From: Thamnidium elegans
Taxonomy: Eukaryota; Mucoromycota; Mucoromycetes; Mucorales; Mucoraceae
Reading direction: 5' to 3'
Assembly (NCBI GenBank): GCA_025201345.1
Contig: JAIXMG010000038.1
Location: 1-64,000, forward strand
Length of the DNA: 64,000 nt
The notes below the pieces were generated by a model. The model worked only from the letters and a program-made list of their open reading frames with translations, searched no databases and was not told the origin of the DNA. Shown here piece by piece: positions 33,722-47,904 of the stretch; position 1 is the stretch's first letter, and each line of letters begins with the position of its first letter. The translations under genes were made by a program, and so were the position numbers.

Positions 33722-36720
33722 ATGGGTTTTCGGCAAGTAGCTGACCAAGAGGATATAACAAATCAATATACGAATGATTTAGAAGAAGCCGTACCTTTAA
33801 CAGCAACGCCGAAACTGAGCGATAAAACTCAACATGCCGTAGTTGACGATGTTCCAGCTCATCTCGAGCAATACCTCCAAACACAACCTACTTTTGGCTT
33901 AACTGAAGACCAAGTATATGAACGAATGTCAAAATTTGGTCGAAACGAATTAGTCGAAAAAAAAAGAAATAAACTTTTACACTTTTTATCGTTTTGTAAG
34001 TCCTCCCCTTTTTTTTTAGCTTGAAACAATTTAATAATCTTTCTCCTTTTTTTTTATTATTCAGTTACAGGAGCTATTTCGTATTTAATGATTTTATCCT
34101 TGGTGTTCACTGCTATAACAGGAGATTGGCTTGATTTTGGTATTATTGCTGCTATGCTTGTCATTAACGCAGTAATTGGATACGTAGAAGAATCTCGCGC
34201 CGAAACATCTATTGATTCTTTAAAGAGTAGTCTTGCTTTACACTGTAGATGTTGGAGAAATGGTCAATTAAAAGAAGTAAATTCTGGAGATATTGTAGTA
34301 GGCGATATCATTGTTTTAAGATTAGGAGACATTGTACCAGCCGATGCACGATTATTAGGTATTGGTGCTACTGGTGAAGCGATTGAAACCGATATGCAAA
34401 TCGATCAAAGCTCACTTACAGGCGAATCATTACCCAGTAAGAAAAAACCTGGAAGCATCGTATTTTCTTCTTGTGTTGTAAAGCAAGGTCAACAACAAGC
34501 AATTGTTGTCCGTACTGGGCCTGATACGTTTATTGGAAAAACCGCTAGTCTTATTTCGGTTACTACAGGTTCTGGAAGATTTCAAAAAGTTATTAATTAT
34601 ATTGGCAACTTTCTTATTATTCTTTCAGTTGTACTTGTCCTCATTATATTTATACATGAATTGGTAACTGAAAGAATTGCAAATGGTTTTATTACTAAAG
34701 AACAAGTATTGATTACTTTAAATGAAATGGTTATATTAACTATTGCTGCGTAAGTTGTATATACATATAGCTTTTTTTTTTCACTCTTATCATTTACACA
34801 TTTTTTTTATAGTATTCCTGTTGGTTTACCTACTGTAATGTCGGTTACTATGGCTATTGGTGCTAAACAATTAGCAAAACGTCAAGTAATTGTAAAACGA
34901 TTAACTGCTGTTGAAGAATTCGCATCTGTCTCTATTTTATGCAGCGATAAAACCGGAACACTTACTAAAAACGAACTGACATTTGATGAACCTTACCTTG
35001 CTGGACCTTATGATAAAAATGATATCTTACTTTATTCATATCTTGCTTCTGAAGCAGCAACAGATGATCCAATTGAATTTGCTATACGAACTGCAGCTGA
35101 AACACATCACCCTCAAGTAGTAAACGATGGATCACATAAAGTACAAGGTTATGAAGTCATTTCATTTAAACCTTTTAATTCATCTGATAAAACTGCACAA
35201 GCAACTGTGGTAGATATTTCTTCTCAAGAAAAATTCCGTGTAGCAAAAGGTGCACCACAAGTTATTATGCAACTCGTACAAGGTAATGAACAAGCTGAAA
35301 ATATGATTCAACAATTCGCTAGTCGTGGGTTAAGAGCGTTAGGTGTAGCACGTACTGTCAATGGAATGGAAAAGTGGGAGTTGATTGGTTTACTTAGTTT
35401 AATTGATCCGCCTAGAGATGATTCTGCTCAGACTTTAGCTGAATGTCAACAGTATGGCATCTCTGTTAAAATGATTACTGGTGATCAAGGAATTATTGCT
35501 AAAGAAGTAGCTGGTAGACTCGGAATGGGCCAAAATATTTTAGAAGTGGAGGAATTAATTGACCCTAAAAAGTCTGAAAAAGAAATTTCAGATTTATGTG
35601 TCTATTCTGACGGTTTTGCTGGTGTTGTTCCTGGTACGAAACAGTATACATATATAACTTTAGTATATATCTAAAAACATTTTTTAATTTTTATTGCAGA
35701 GCATAAATTTCATGTAGTCGAAGAATTACAAAAAAGAGGTTACTTTGTTGCTATGACAGGTGATGGTGTCAATGATGCACCTGCTTTGAAAAAAGCAAAT
35801 GTCGGTATTGCTGTTGCCGGGTCTACAGATGCGGCTCGTGCAGCTGCAGATATTGTATTGCTAGCACCAGGTCTTTCAGCCATTATCGATGGCATCAAGG
35901 TATCTCGTGTTATCTTTCAACGTCTTCAATCATACGCCTTATATAGAATTACGTCGACAATTCATTTCTTATTATTCTTCTTTGTTATTACACTTGCTGA
36001 AAGTTGGAAAATGCCGCCTGTATTCCTTATTCTTATTTCGTTATTGAATGATGCAGCTACTTTAATTATGGCAGTTGACAATGTACAGGTATCACGTACC
36101 CCAAATATGTGGCGTTTACAACTTTTAATTGTACTTTCTTTTGTACTCGCTATTGCTCTTTCTGCATTTTCATTTGGTCACTTTTATATTTTCCGAGACG
36201 TACTTGGTTTCACTCCTCCTGAAATCTCTACGATCATGTACCTTCATATTTCTTCAGGTAAAAAAAAAAAGGACAATTTATATGTATAGTATTATTAACA
36301 CTCATTGTAGCTCCTCATTTTGTTATCTTTTCTACTCGTACTACTGGATTCTGGTGGAAGAGTCTTCCTTCGTTGGTATTTATCCTAGTTATTTTAGGTA
36401 CACAACTTATTGCACTTCTTCTTTCTGTGTACGGTATACCCAATAACCCCAATATTGCTGGTATTGGTTGGGTTACCAGTATTATTATTCTTGCCATTTC
36501 GTTCGCCACATTCTTTATTATGGATGTAATCAAAGTAGTTACAGTTTATGTATGGGAAAAGTTTGATAAGACATCTAGGTCTTCTGTGGCTGCCTTTGTA
36601 CCATCCAAGCCTGTCAAAGAATCGAAAGCTGCGAAATTTGTTCAAAAGCAGCAAAGATTTCGCTTTGGTTATGATAGAGCGCAACGAAGAGAATCAGTTA
36701 GCTCTGTCAAATCATATTAA
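33722..36720 (+). CDS. PMA1: P3A-type plasma membrane H+-ATPase
   Basis: Five exons (33722-33995, 34065-34749, 34813-35633, 35700-36257, 36311-36720) give 915 aa. This is the electrogenic proton pump that powers nutrient uptake. Motifs in order: TGES in the actuator domain (DQSSLTGESLP), the phosphorylation loop CSDKTGTLTKNEL, the nucleotide-binding KGAPQVI, and the hinge MTGDGVNDAPALKKANVGIAV. The P3A-type helix-6 segment LNDAATLIMAVDN contains the conserved Asp. About ten helices are present, and the basic-Ser C-terminal tail ends ESVSSVKSY, a likely phospho-regulated autoinhibitory region. The start is MGFRQVADQED; the region upstream in frame has no ATG. Gene symbol is by family analogy. 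Confidence 0.95.
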
Positions 36721-36997
36721 ATTATTCTATTATTTGTACATATTTTATCATAAACACACACACACACATACATAATGGTGCTACATTAAAAAATAAACAA
36801 ACTATAAACATGTAAAATAAACTGTTGATATATAATAATGATTAAAAATGTAAATCACCCGTTTTATATGATGCGTATGTATGTGTATCACGGTTATTTA
36901 TCGAAATTGAACTATTATGTCCATACTCTTTTATATAAAAAAAACCCGCTTATTTTATTTAAGTCTTATGTAACAAACGCAAGTTGAACCTGCTTTT

Positions 36998-39900
36998 TTA
37001 AAAAATAGTATGCTTATTTAAAATATAGTCCAAAGTTTCCGCCCAATATTTTATGGTTCTACGTTTTTTATATTCATAATTAGCTAGTTTCCTTGATTTT
37101 CTTTGGATGCTGCTTGTTATTTGATTCAAAAAGATCGTTTCATTCAAATGATAACCATGTTTTCTGTTAGAAACAGACATAATTAAAATCAAGCAAATCC
37201 AAGCCTCGATCAAGTATTGATTCTTTTCTTTTTTAACTCTTTCATATCCAATATAAACAAGCACATCCATCATTGTCTGAGAAAACTCTATTACCGACCA
37301 AATTGTTCTATCTATGTTCAATAATTCAAGTCTACACGTCCAATCCAACAAATACAATAAAAGTTTAACAATAGGTCTCCATCTTATTTTTTCATGGTGG
37401 CGAATCTCTGCTAATTTTGTTAATGAGTATGTTAAATTTCGAATATGATAAGTAAGCAATAAAATTAATTCGCTTTGTTCTTTGACAGGAAGTATTGGAA
37501 TCCATTGTGTAAGGCAGAGAGAAATAAATATATAGAAATATTCGTGATCAGGCAAATCTCCAAATTCATCAACTACTGGAATCTTATCATTTCGACATAA
37601 ATATAAAATGTCTTGAAACACTTTAGCAAAAAGATCTTTGATAATATGTGTTCCTTTAGAATTAATTTGTTTCCAGTAATATCGTTTTCCAAACAGCATT
37701 AAGTCTGAATGTGTTTCCTTGAATTGAGGATATATACGCTTCTCTTTTGGGTTTTTAGAAATGAGCGGTACTATCAATTGACGGTGTATGTAAACTGTAT
37801 CTTGTAATCCAATTACACCTCGTATATCAGGGTTTTTTAGATTGCGTACTTGTTTAATAACTTCATCCAAAGAGTAAATCGGCACAGCCCTGTTAATCAA
37901 ATCTTTATGAACTACATCTCCTTTCAAATAGTCACTAATATCGTAATTTCCGATATAAATACCATCATCTCTATAGTACTTCGATTGACGCTTTGTATTC
38001 ATATAAATATCATCAAACGCTTTTCGTGGTAAATCATCACTACGGAATACATTCTCATTGTTGTTTACGTTACTTGTTCTATGATTTTCTCTCGTTTCGT
38101 TGCCACGACTATGTCTGTTACTTTGATTACCTGCTTCATTGGCCCTACCACTACCTCTATTGGATATGGATGATATAAAATAAGGTTTATGTACATATAT
38201 ATCATCCATAGTTCTCCTGGGACGCTTTTTTCGCTTAGTTGTAGTAGTACTAGTTGATTTAGTGCGTCCAGTGTCTCTATTAGTAGGTTTTGCATTGGTA
38301 GCTGAAGATTTTTCAATAGGTCTTCGGCTAGTTCCTGTTGGTTGAATGTTATATCCATTTCTTGTCGACTGAATACTCTGTCTTGATATTCTATTAAACT
38401 CTATAGCTTGTGACTGATCTACGGAAGTGTTGGGTATAGAAGTATTTTGATAAGTAGGGTTCAATGCGGGTGTATCGATGCGGGTTATAGATGAAGTAGA
38501 GGCGCTGTTTCTATACTCAGGAATTAAATATCTGTCAATCCTACTACGATTATCTACTCTATCCGCATGATCAATTATACCATGGCGGCTAGTTGTATTT
38601 TCGTAGTCCATTCCATTGTTATCATCATAATCGTATTCCATTCTATCATCAATCCCAAATACGTTTTCATTATCATAGCCGTAGTTAACTATTTCTCTAC
38701 GATCAGTTATAGCATCACGATCATAGTTAATATTATCACTATAGCCATTCATAGAACAATCATCATCATCAGTACCAATACCGTGATCGGATATAAAACC
38801 ATAATCATCATGATCGTCATAATAAATACTTTCACTATTGTCAATTCTAATAGTGTCATCACAGTTATTTGTATTAACGGTAGATCCTTGAATATGGCGA
38901 TCAATCGAATTATTATTATCAACTTCATCATCAGTATCCTCACGAAACGCGGCAAAAATATCTTCAGCATTTCTAGAAATACGACTCGAATCTTTTTTCG
39001 GTACTGCAGTACTTGACGTCGCAGATGATCTCGTATTTTTCGCTAATCTGCGATTTCTAAGCTCTTCTTCCAATTTCTTTTGATTCAGCTTTAAATAAGA
39101 AGCTGGCAAGACATTTTTAAGGCTCTTTGCTTGTAGATCTCTAATATCCATCCTTTGCCTTTTTTGATCTCTGTATTCAAACCCATCATCGACGATAGGC
39201 ATATTACTACTAGTACTACTATTACCCGTTTCAACGCCATATCTTTTAATATGTTGTGGTTCCAGTGGTTCTGTTGGAAAAGCAAAAATTCTATTGAGCT
39301 GTTCCTCGGTCATCGACTCAACTTCCTCTTCTTCTTCACTATCACTTATCAACACTTTTCTTTTCTTTAGACGAGGGCGTCTAAAAACTACTTCTTCATC
39401 CGACTCATTATCAGGATCCACGGGTATACTTGAATCTATCGTAGGTACATGTCTAGGTATTGCTTTAGGATCAAAATCAAATGCAAAGATATCTGTGTTC
39501 GGCAATTCAACATTTCTGGATAAAGTGCTTCTTTCCTTTCGCTTACTACTTTTCCTCTTTGTTGTAAATGTAATTGCTTTTTTCGCTTTATGTTTATTGG
39601 TAGGTGGTAGAATCAATTTACTCAATCCATATTTTTGAAGTTCTTTGGGATACTCTATATTTGTAAGATTGTTGCTGAAGGACTCTGTCGATGGAGGGTG
39701 TGTTCTTTCAGGTATACTAGAGGAGGAGGATGCTGCAGATGTTGAAGGTGGTTCCATTGGTGTATCCTTTTTCTGTGCTCGAGAAGAGGATGAAGCTATA
39801 GTTTTAGGAGCTGGTGGGACCAACGAGTTTTTCTTTTGTAATTTTTTATCTGGCTTGGGTTTATTACGATATACACCTAACGACTCGAGCTCATATACAG

Positions 39901-40771
39901 AAATCTCGTCCATAGGTTCATCCACGAGTTGTGTATCAAATGGAGTAAAATCTGTGTCCATATCGTTATCATCTGGAGTCAGCTTAATATTTACAGCATC
40001 TTTTAATTTGGATTTTGTCGAAACTCCTCCAATCAATTTCTTAAACTGCGCATTTTCTAAAGTGAAAGGCTGCAATTGAATAGCGTTTCTCTTTCTTAAA
40101 GAAATGCCAGGTCGTGATGATCGAGTCGGTATTGAAGAAGATGGAGTAGCAGTTGAAGGTACAGACGTCTCAAGCTGTAGTTTTTGAGAACAGATATCAG
40201 TTGATACATCATCCGTACTAGTGTCTTCCCAAATAAATGGCGTTATCTCTTGCTCCGTTATTGACTGCGAAGCAGGAAAAGTCTGCGGCGAGTCATTTTT
40301 TATAATATCCAAATTACTCATATAAGCATTAATATTTTCTACTGAATTATTCAAGGAGTCCAAATGTTCGGCTATCTCGATCTCACTATCTGGTTGTGTT
40401 TGGGTATGGTGGCCATTGTTGGGTTCATTAACAATACTCCAAGAAGGATCGTGTTCAAGTGCTTGTAAAAGATCGTCATCACTGCCAAACATATCGTCTG
40501 AACTGTCATTATCGTTTGTAGACTGCTTAGGTTTAGAGGGTATATCAAGATCTAATAACTGTTCTATGGTAAAGTTTGGTATATCATCGAGGCTATGGTT
40601 AATTGAAAAGTCTAAGTTTTAAAACGGTATAGTTTTTTTTTAGAGAACGAAATATACAACGGTGAATATAAAGAAAATGGTACCTGACATTAAAAGATCT
40701 TCCTCGTTGTTCCAATCGCTGGTATTATCTTGAGAATTCATGATTACATTGGTACTATGTTCTAAACTCAT
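36998..40771 (-). CDS. Large low-complexity protein of unknown function
   Basis: Two exons (40771-40684 and 40611-36998) give 1233 aa; the spliced first exon begins MSLEHSTNVIMNSQDN. Residues up to about 850 are disordered: acidic Asp/Asn patches (DDDNDMDTDF, DSEEEEEVES), Ser/Pro stretches, several basic nuclear-localisation-like clusters (KRKSSKRKERS, RRPRLKKRK, TKRKKRPRR). The last 350 residues are ordered and helical (DIRGVIGLQDTVYIHRQLIV, LLYLLDWTCRLELL, KLLLY...). The layout of a long disordered acidic N-terminus and an alpha-helical C-terminus in a nuclear protein recalls fungal Mms22/Mus7-type replication-repair scaffolds, but I cannot name a diagnostic motif, so no function is assigned. 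Confidence 0.75.
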
Positions 40772-43700
40772 AGCTTTGAGCAAACAAGCTTTTTTTTTTT
40801 TTTTTTTTTTTGAAAAAAAATAAATAAAAAAAAAGGGTCGAGGTTGTAGCGCGTTTTTAAAAATCGGGATAGAGAACTAACGCGTAATCCTGTTTACTTT
40901 GTTTTAAAAAAAATACATCTGTAAAAAGCATAGCAGTAAGATAACTTTTCTTTACCTAAGCTTACGCCATTTAAATCTAACATTCAGATATTAATCCTAT
41001 AGTTTTTACTTAACAAACATATTATTTTTTTGCTTATAAGGAATGTGCCTTATTACCCGAGTCAGTTATAAAAATCCAATAATAGTAGCAGCACTCCTTA
41101 TGGACAAGAGGGAAGAAAAGATTTTTTTTTTATATGGAGACCATAAGTGGCTCTGATTTATTAGTGATGATATTAAGATCACGAGAATTGTTTTCAAGGG
41201 TTTTGGGTTTTTAAAAAAAAAAAAAAAAAATGAAAAGAGAACTGAGGAAGGGAAACAGTTTATGGCGTTCAATTACAATAAAATGACTGAGAGAAGAGCG
41301 AGGGGCCGTATTTGTAAAATTGAGAAATGCGGAAGAGGAAAAGGGGAGGAGCCCAGTTTTCAAGAAGAAAAGAACAACTGTGGTGTGGTAACTGCAGTTT
41401 AAAAAAATTGTTCACATAAGAAATCACTGCTAATTTTAGCAGTTATAATAAATAATAGTTTTTATTTTTTAAAGAAATAGGAAACGCGTTTTGGACCCAA
41501 GTTGTATGATACTATATACATATTTGATAAAACAAATAATTAAAAACGTACTTTTTGTTTTTTTTTTTTTCGATTTTCATTTTTGGGGGTCAACCCCTTT
41601 TGTTCTTTGACTAAAAATCACGGTTTTTTTTTTTTTGCGATTACTCCATATATAATTTGATTTTCTTTGTAACAAAAATGCACTCTATTTACGCGACGAG
41701 ATTTTACCCAATTTTTTTCTTCTTCTCATGATTATGTAAAATGTAGTTTTCGATTACTATTTTTAATTATATCAACGATTGAAGATATGCAATAGTCCTT
41801 TCTTATTCATTTATAAATAAAAGTGCTACAATGAAAAAGTGCTTTGAAGAAATAAACATTTTAAGGTCCTCTTAAACGAAAATTGAGTAAAAAAAAAGTC
41901 TTCAAATGTTGATTATTCGCTCATTGTTTTTATTAAAAGTATGATTTTAAATGTATTAGAAGCGCCTAAAAACGTAATTTATTATAAAAAAAAATTTTCA
42001 CAAAAAGTGAAAAGCGGATCGGGAGTAATTGCAAAAAATACGTGAAAGAAATCAAAAAAAAGGGGGTTGAGCCACCAAAATGATCAAAAAAGACCCAAAA
42101 AAAAATATATAGAACAACAAGCAGCTTTTGATATTTAATATCAAATACGTCATCCTAACGATTGACTTTTACTAAGCTACTCGAGCCAAAGAGTTATATC
42201 CTGATATTTAATTATACAAAGAAAACATCTTATTTAATACACTGTAAAAGTATCTTTTTTAGAAGTGATGCCTAAATATTCATGTAAAAATAAGTGCTTT
42301 GAAAAGGATAATGAACAAATAATGATGGGTTATAATATTTTAAATAGTTCTTGGATTCACCTACGTTACTTTATGAAAAAATATGTTGTATATCTTTTTC
42401 TATATTAGATTCATTTCAAATTCTATTAAAATGACACATAATTAATTTCTTTTTAAGATGCATATCATTAGTCTCTCCTACCATTTCGATTATTATCCTT
42501 TTGTTTATGAATAACATTGGTCAACAATACACTCTTGAAGACTAGAAGATTTCATATCATTTCTTCATAAATTAAATAAACATATCTCATATAAATTAAG
42601 GCCGATTGTTTTTTTTACTGTTATTATCTCTTTGATTTATAACAGTACACTTCCTAAAATCTACGTCTATAAAGTTATTCACCACTTGTTTAAAGGCTTT
42701 GGGGTGTATTTCTGATGTGTAGGACGGGGCAAATTAACTATAATGGCTTAAATATATAAGTGTTAAAATAAATATAGCTAAAAGATAATCGGTGAACACA
42801 TCTATTACGAAAGATACAAATATATAACAGCTATTTATTTACTACATACTAAAAGCTATATCCACTATGATATAATACAATACATAGTCCATTACAATAC
42901 TCAAATCTTCTCCGAAAGACAGCATTGATACCACCGTCCGTAATAGTATTAGAAACTTTGTCTGCTACAATACCAACACGTTTGTAATTTTCTTTTTAGT
43001 TTCATTGTCGCCCTAATTTTTTGTTTTGGCTCTTTTATTACCTGATTAACTGAAATGGATAATGATCTATAATAGTGTAATATTTTCGCCAAAGCGCTTA
43101 ACAAGTAATTATACTACCAATAATAAATAAGGTGATCTTGATGCAAACAAACGTAGTCATTATATTAATTTCTGAAAATATTTCGGTTTCAGTAAGGAGT
43201 GCACAAGGTCTATAGCTTTTGTCTACTAGATTTTTCATTGAAACTTGATGTGTATACATGTCAATATAATATTTTAATAAATAATACGCACTACTCGTAA
43301 TAAAGAGCATCTACGACTTTTTTTGTTGTTGTAAATATTACGATTTCTAATTGATAGATCTTTCTATTTATTTATTTCAAGTCCTGACAATAGTTAAATA
43401 AAAACTCTTTTTACCGTTTTTTTTCCCTTATAGATATGACGCCACTTTTTTTTTCTTTTCGTTCTTTTACCTATATTTTGTGTATAAGTACTACAAAATA
43501 CATACCGCAGTTCTCTTTAAAAACATTTGTATCCTATAGTACGCCTTCTCTTCTCTTGGTAAGATAGTTCAGTATACCTTTATAACATAATATATGTGAT
43601 AAAATTGGGAAATAGTTTTTTAAAAAATACATTTACTGTACCGAGTATCAAATAATAATCAAGTAATGAACAAAATGCTATTAAAGTTGTATCGATAGTA

Positions 43701-44758
43701 TTGTTAATTAATTAGAGAAACAAAATATTCGTGACCTCCTTCCCTCTGCCAAGCAATCCCATAACTAGCGAAGAAAAAGCCGCTCTTTGCTATATTGAAC
43801 ATTAACATTGGGATCTTAATAGATCGTTCAGTTTAGAAAGCCTTAGCATTATACTTACTGAAATTAATTTGCACCGTTTGTCTTTTTTACTCTTTCTTGT
43901 TATATCTACTAAATCAATTTTTTTAAATTTCCTTTTTTGAAGATTTAATTTGTTTGTTTTAAAATAAAGTTTTCGCTTGGATGGTGGTTTATTTGTTTAT
44001 ATAAGTAATCACATGCTATTAAATCAAAATATTTAGTTATAATAGAACTTTACCGAGCATGCAAACACTTGTGTGATTTTTACTGCTTTTAATTGATATA
44101 AACTTCTTTCTCTTTTGGTACAAAACTGAGATCTAAAACACAGCCAAATTAATTTTATTTGTGACTGAAGAAACTCGAAAAAAAATTTTATACCAAGAGG
44201 GGAATTTTAAAAAAAAAAATTCGTCTATAAAAAGAGAAGAATTTCAGCAACTATTTTATTTTTTCTTTAGCTTGCATTTTCTGAAAAAATAACGTTACTA
44301 CTACAGGGCGTAGGAATTAATTCGTTTTGATGGGAAAATATTTATGTATTAGTACTGTCTGGGAGAATTAGTTCTTAAGTTATCTGCGTATATCCTAAAG
44401 TAGCTCAAGCTTGAACAAGTGATCGTTTGAATATGGGTTGGATGTTACTGAATCCTTGAGTGAATGCCTCGGCAGGAGCTCGGTGACGGTACTCTAGCTC
44501 TCAAACTTTCTGGATGATATATTCCTAAGCCTAAAGTAGATACTATGTATCAATTACTGGCGGCAAAACCATATCACTGCCATTTTTCTTTATCCTAAAA
44601 ATTAAAACGAAAAAATTTCTTTATTAAATAGTAATACCAGTCACTTTACTGATTTTTTGTTGCAAATACAAAGAGGTTAAAAACATTTTATTATGGAAGC
44701 AACGGTTGATATTTTATTAAAATATTTAAGAAGGACTTGGTCTGTACAGTAAACACTT
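40772..44758. other. 4 kb gene-poor AT-rich region
   Basis: No supported gene. The left end should hold the promoter of the 1233-aa protein gene. A short coding-like minus-strand frame at 42849-42985 and a stop-bounded fragment near 44442-44520 are the only protein-like stretches. Several A/T runs occur, for example 40791-40811 and 41213-41230. No tRNA or rRNA recognised. Confidence 0.5.
42849..42985 (-). pseudogene. Short coding-like relic, unknown
   Basis: The minus-strand frame reads YKRVGIVADKVSNTITDG, then GINAVFRRRFEYCNG, then VLYHSGYSF and a stop, with no start codon and stops just upstream. Amino acid usage is unlike the A/T-run ORFs around it. Family not recognised; probably a fragment of a lost gene or repeat. 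Confidence 0.25.
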
Positions 44759-47681
44759 CTAATTGTTAACGGGTGCCATCTCATAATGTTGATTTCTTTC
44801 ACCTGTTGTATTTATTGTCTCGGCTAATTTTGCTCTAATCATTTTTGTGGCTTCGCCTGTGACGGTCGAGAAAATAGTTTCAGCAGGACCCCAAAGGTTA
44901 AGAGCGTAGATTACGTATACTATACTAAGACATAGGATAACTATAGCTAAATACAATGGTCTTTGCAGAAGTGCCATAAATTCATTCCATCCTAACACAA
45001 TCATCACTAAAATAACCCAAGGAGGTATCTTGGCTGTTGTTGATACTACAGATCTTTTCGCCTCCAAGAAAAATGCATCTGATTCTCGTTTAAACCTAGT
45101 TGTAATATCAATTTGTTTGGCCTCGGATAAAACTGTGAGTGTCCTTTCAAAGTCAAAGTCTTCATCTGATTCTAGTTTAAAATCTGGATCTCTACTCAAG
45201 TCGACTTTGGAAAATCGTTTGATTAATGATAATGTCTATTATAAAAGCAGTTAAGTAACTAATATCCCCTCTTTTTTGTAATTGTTTTTTACCTCGTCTC
45301 TGGCTTTTTTAAAGTGTGAGTCAATATCGTCCTGAGGTTTCCAGACTTTTGGAAGTCCATGTTCATCGTAACGAAATTTTTCCTCGAATCTATAAAGATA
45401 TCAATACCTATTTTTTATGTATATAAACATATGTGACACATATACACATACCTATTTCTTAATTTTAATAGTAATAGATTATCCGCTAGTTCATCATCCA
45501 CTTTTTTACGAAGAACAATCCAAGTTCGTTTCTTAAGCTCAGATACTGACTTTTTGATCTCTTCTTTAGAAGAATCGAAACCTATGCCATAAATAATATT
45601 AGTGTCTCGTAATTCTGTATTCATAATATTAGGATTTACTTTTTGCTTTCTTGGATAATAGCTTTTCACCATCAGAGACAGTAGATTTGTAGGCACCAAT
45701 CACTTTGTGCCACATATCATTAGTAGGTTGATTTAACTCGAGAGCAATGGGATCTGCAAGTTCAGTTTCTATTTGTTTTTCAAGAGCTTTATTCATTTTT
45801 TTAAATTCCGTAGTACGAGCTTTTGAAGATATTTCTTTAAAATCTTCAGTTAGCAGTTCTTGCTCACGAGAATAAGACCAGTCCGTTTCAGGTAACATGG
45901 TAGCTAAAGTATATAAAAAGTAAGTCTGATATGTATTCTGAATTTACTAACCTGCCTACCTTTTGCACCATTAATAAAGTATTCATTTGCTTGTTTTAAA
46001 CAAGTAGAGATAACCTGAGCAAAGTTATACGTAGGGTCTTTTAATTGTTTTCGAAGGTTTTCATCGAACATAATGACGGCTTTTTTATGCAAATTATTTA
46101 TTTGACCAACAAAGTATACACCCAATTGAATATTTAATTTTGCATACATCTCTAATCGTTTCTTTTGATATACGCCTTGATCATAACGGGATGCACTTTT
46201 ATCAAATGATTCTAACGCTTCATCCCTAATACCTTTCATCACTTTTCCTAGTTCTAAATTAACTTGGCCCTTTTCCAGGATCGGTGATTTATATGGCGTA
46301 ATCCTTTCGTTAAATACTTCAAATGCGGCCTAGCGTAAAAAAAAAGAAGCATAAATTAATCGGATAATTCAAATGGCACGATTTTCTTTTTTACATTTGA
46401 TATTTCGTCACATCTGTATTGAGCTAAAAGTTGTTGCTGCGTAGGTAAATCGAGATCCTTGTTTGTTAGCACTTTGTCCCAAATACTAGAAGCGTATACA
46501 TGATAACCATCTGCCGGAATACGTTTATGATATTCTGGACGAAATACAAAATTGGGATCTTTGGGATCATTAAATCTAAATGGTAACTTAGTAACCTTAT
46601 TTTTTTTTTACGTCACTGATAGAAGCTTTTTTTTTTTACCTTGAACGAAGTTTTATTACTTCTTGATCGAATTTATCGGGTAATAAAATTTTATGAGGTA
46701 AACCAGTAAACATAAAATCGAAATACTGAGTAATTTTACAATCCTCTAAACCTTCAGGCTAAAACAAAAGAATCAGTATACATATAGAATAGATATTTTT
46801 TTTTCCTACTTTTGACAAGCTGGCCCAAATCTTTTCGAGATCCGCTTTTAGTGTGTTTGCCAAATTATCTAATGGAGTAGCGCCAACAAAATCACGAATG
46901 ACGATCAATAATAAAGTTTTTTCTTTACTGTGTATGATAAAATAATTTAGTAATTATCATGTGCTAAAAAATCTCTAAAATAAATACCTCTTTTGGTTTT
47001 GAAATAATTGTAAATTGACTTCAAATACAGTCTTTAATAAACCCATATTGGCACCTTGATAAAGACCCACTTGATGCTCCCATAAATTAATAATAATGAC
47101 TTCACTTGTAGCCATTGAAAATAATGCGGATTTACGCTCAAAGTCTTGATCCTCTCCACGTTCACGACCATCTGTTCCTTCTACATCCATCACAAGAACA
47201 TGCATACCTTTAGCACGAGATAACCAAATACCCTTTGTCGTCTGTTTTCGTTGATTTTCATCCATTTCTGCAAACGATGTGCCGAATAATCTATTTAACA
47301 AGGTACCTAAAATGAAAAAAAAAATATTGAGTATTATTATAATATACCCTCCATCATATGGTCCATTATTTTTATTTAATATATTACTTTTTCCGGTACT
47401 TTGTGATCCAAATACTGCTACTACATCGTACTTGAACCCAGCATCAGAAAGACCCCAATCCTTCATATATTGCGAAAGCTTGTCACTATATACAAATATA
47501 ATTGAGTAAAAATATATGTATATATTTTAAGTTATGTACTTTACGAAAAAATTTGATGTTCGTCTACTACTTGAAGTCGAGGAATAGGTGCCAAATCGTG
47601 GTCCCAGTCTAAAATTGAGTTTGTTGAGTTTGTTGGCTCGGTCGGTTTGTTCTTTTCGTTTAGTAACTGGTTATTAACCAT
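44759..47681 (-). CDS. SEY1: Sey1/RHD3 dynamin-like GTPase (ER membrane fusion)
   Basis: About ten exons; the first are 47681-47545, 47485-47388 and 47306-46988. Sey1 is the atlastin-type GTPase that fuses ER tubules. Visible: G1 GSQSTGKST (an intron splits the serine codon of GKS), G2 region [12 protein letters not shown]3 [20 protein letters not shown]4 IVIRDF. A long helical bundle follows ([20 protein letters not shown] and onward), then two closely spaced C-terminal membrane segments ([15 protein letters not shown] and [17 protein letters not shown]) and a cytosolic amphipathic tail ending HYEMAPVNN. The start [13 protein letters not shown] is 224 bp from the inverted-repeat element. No truncation seen. 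Confidence 0.93.
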
Positions 47682-47904
47682 ATTTGTTATTTTATAAAAT
47701 AATAAAAAAGAAAGAGTTAAAGCAAAAAAAAACGAAAAAAAGAAAAACTTGTAGTGCTCGCGCTTTTAATTTAAGCGAATCATTGTTACAGATTTATCTT
47801 ACCCCAAGCATGACATTACACAAATGTAATATAAGCCAATTAGGGCTTAAGAAGGTAAATGTCACTATAAGGTTTTAGTTTTTTTTTTGTGAAATCGGTG
47901 TGTT

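Noticed and set aside
44340..44560. Possible snRNA/snoRNA in the block before SEY1
   Set aside because: GATGGGA and CTGA-like boxes are present, but spacing and terminal stems did not fit C/D or spliceosomal RNAs.
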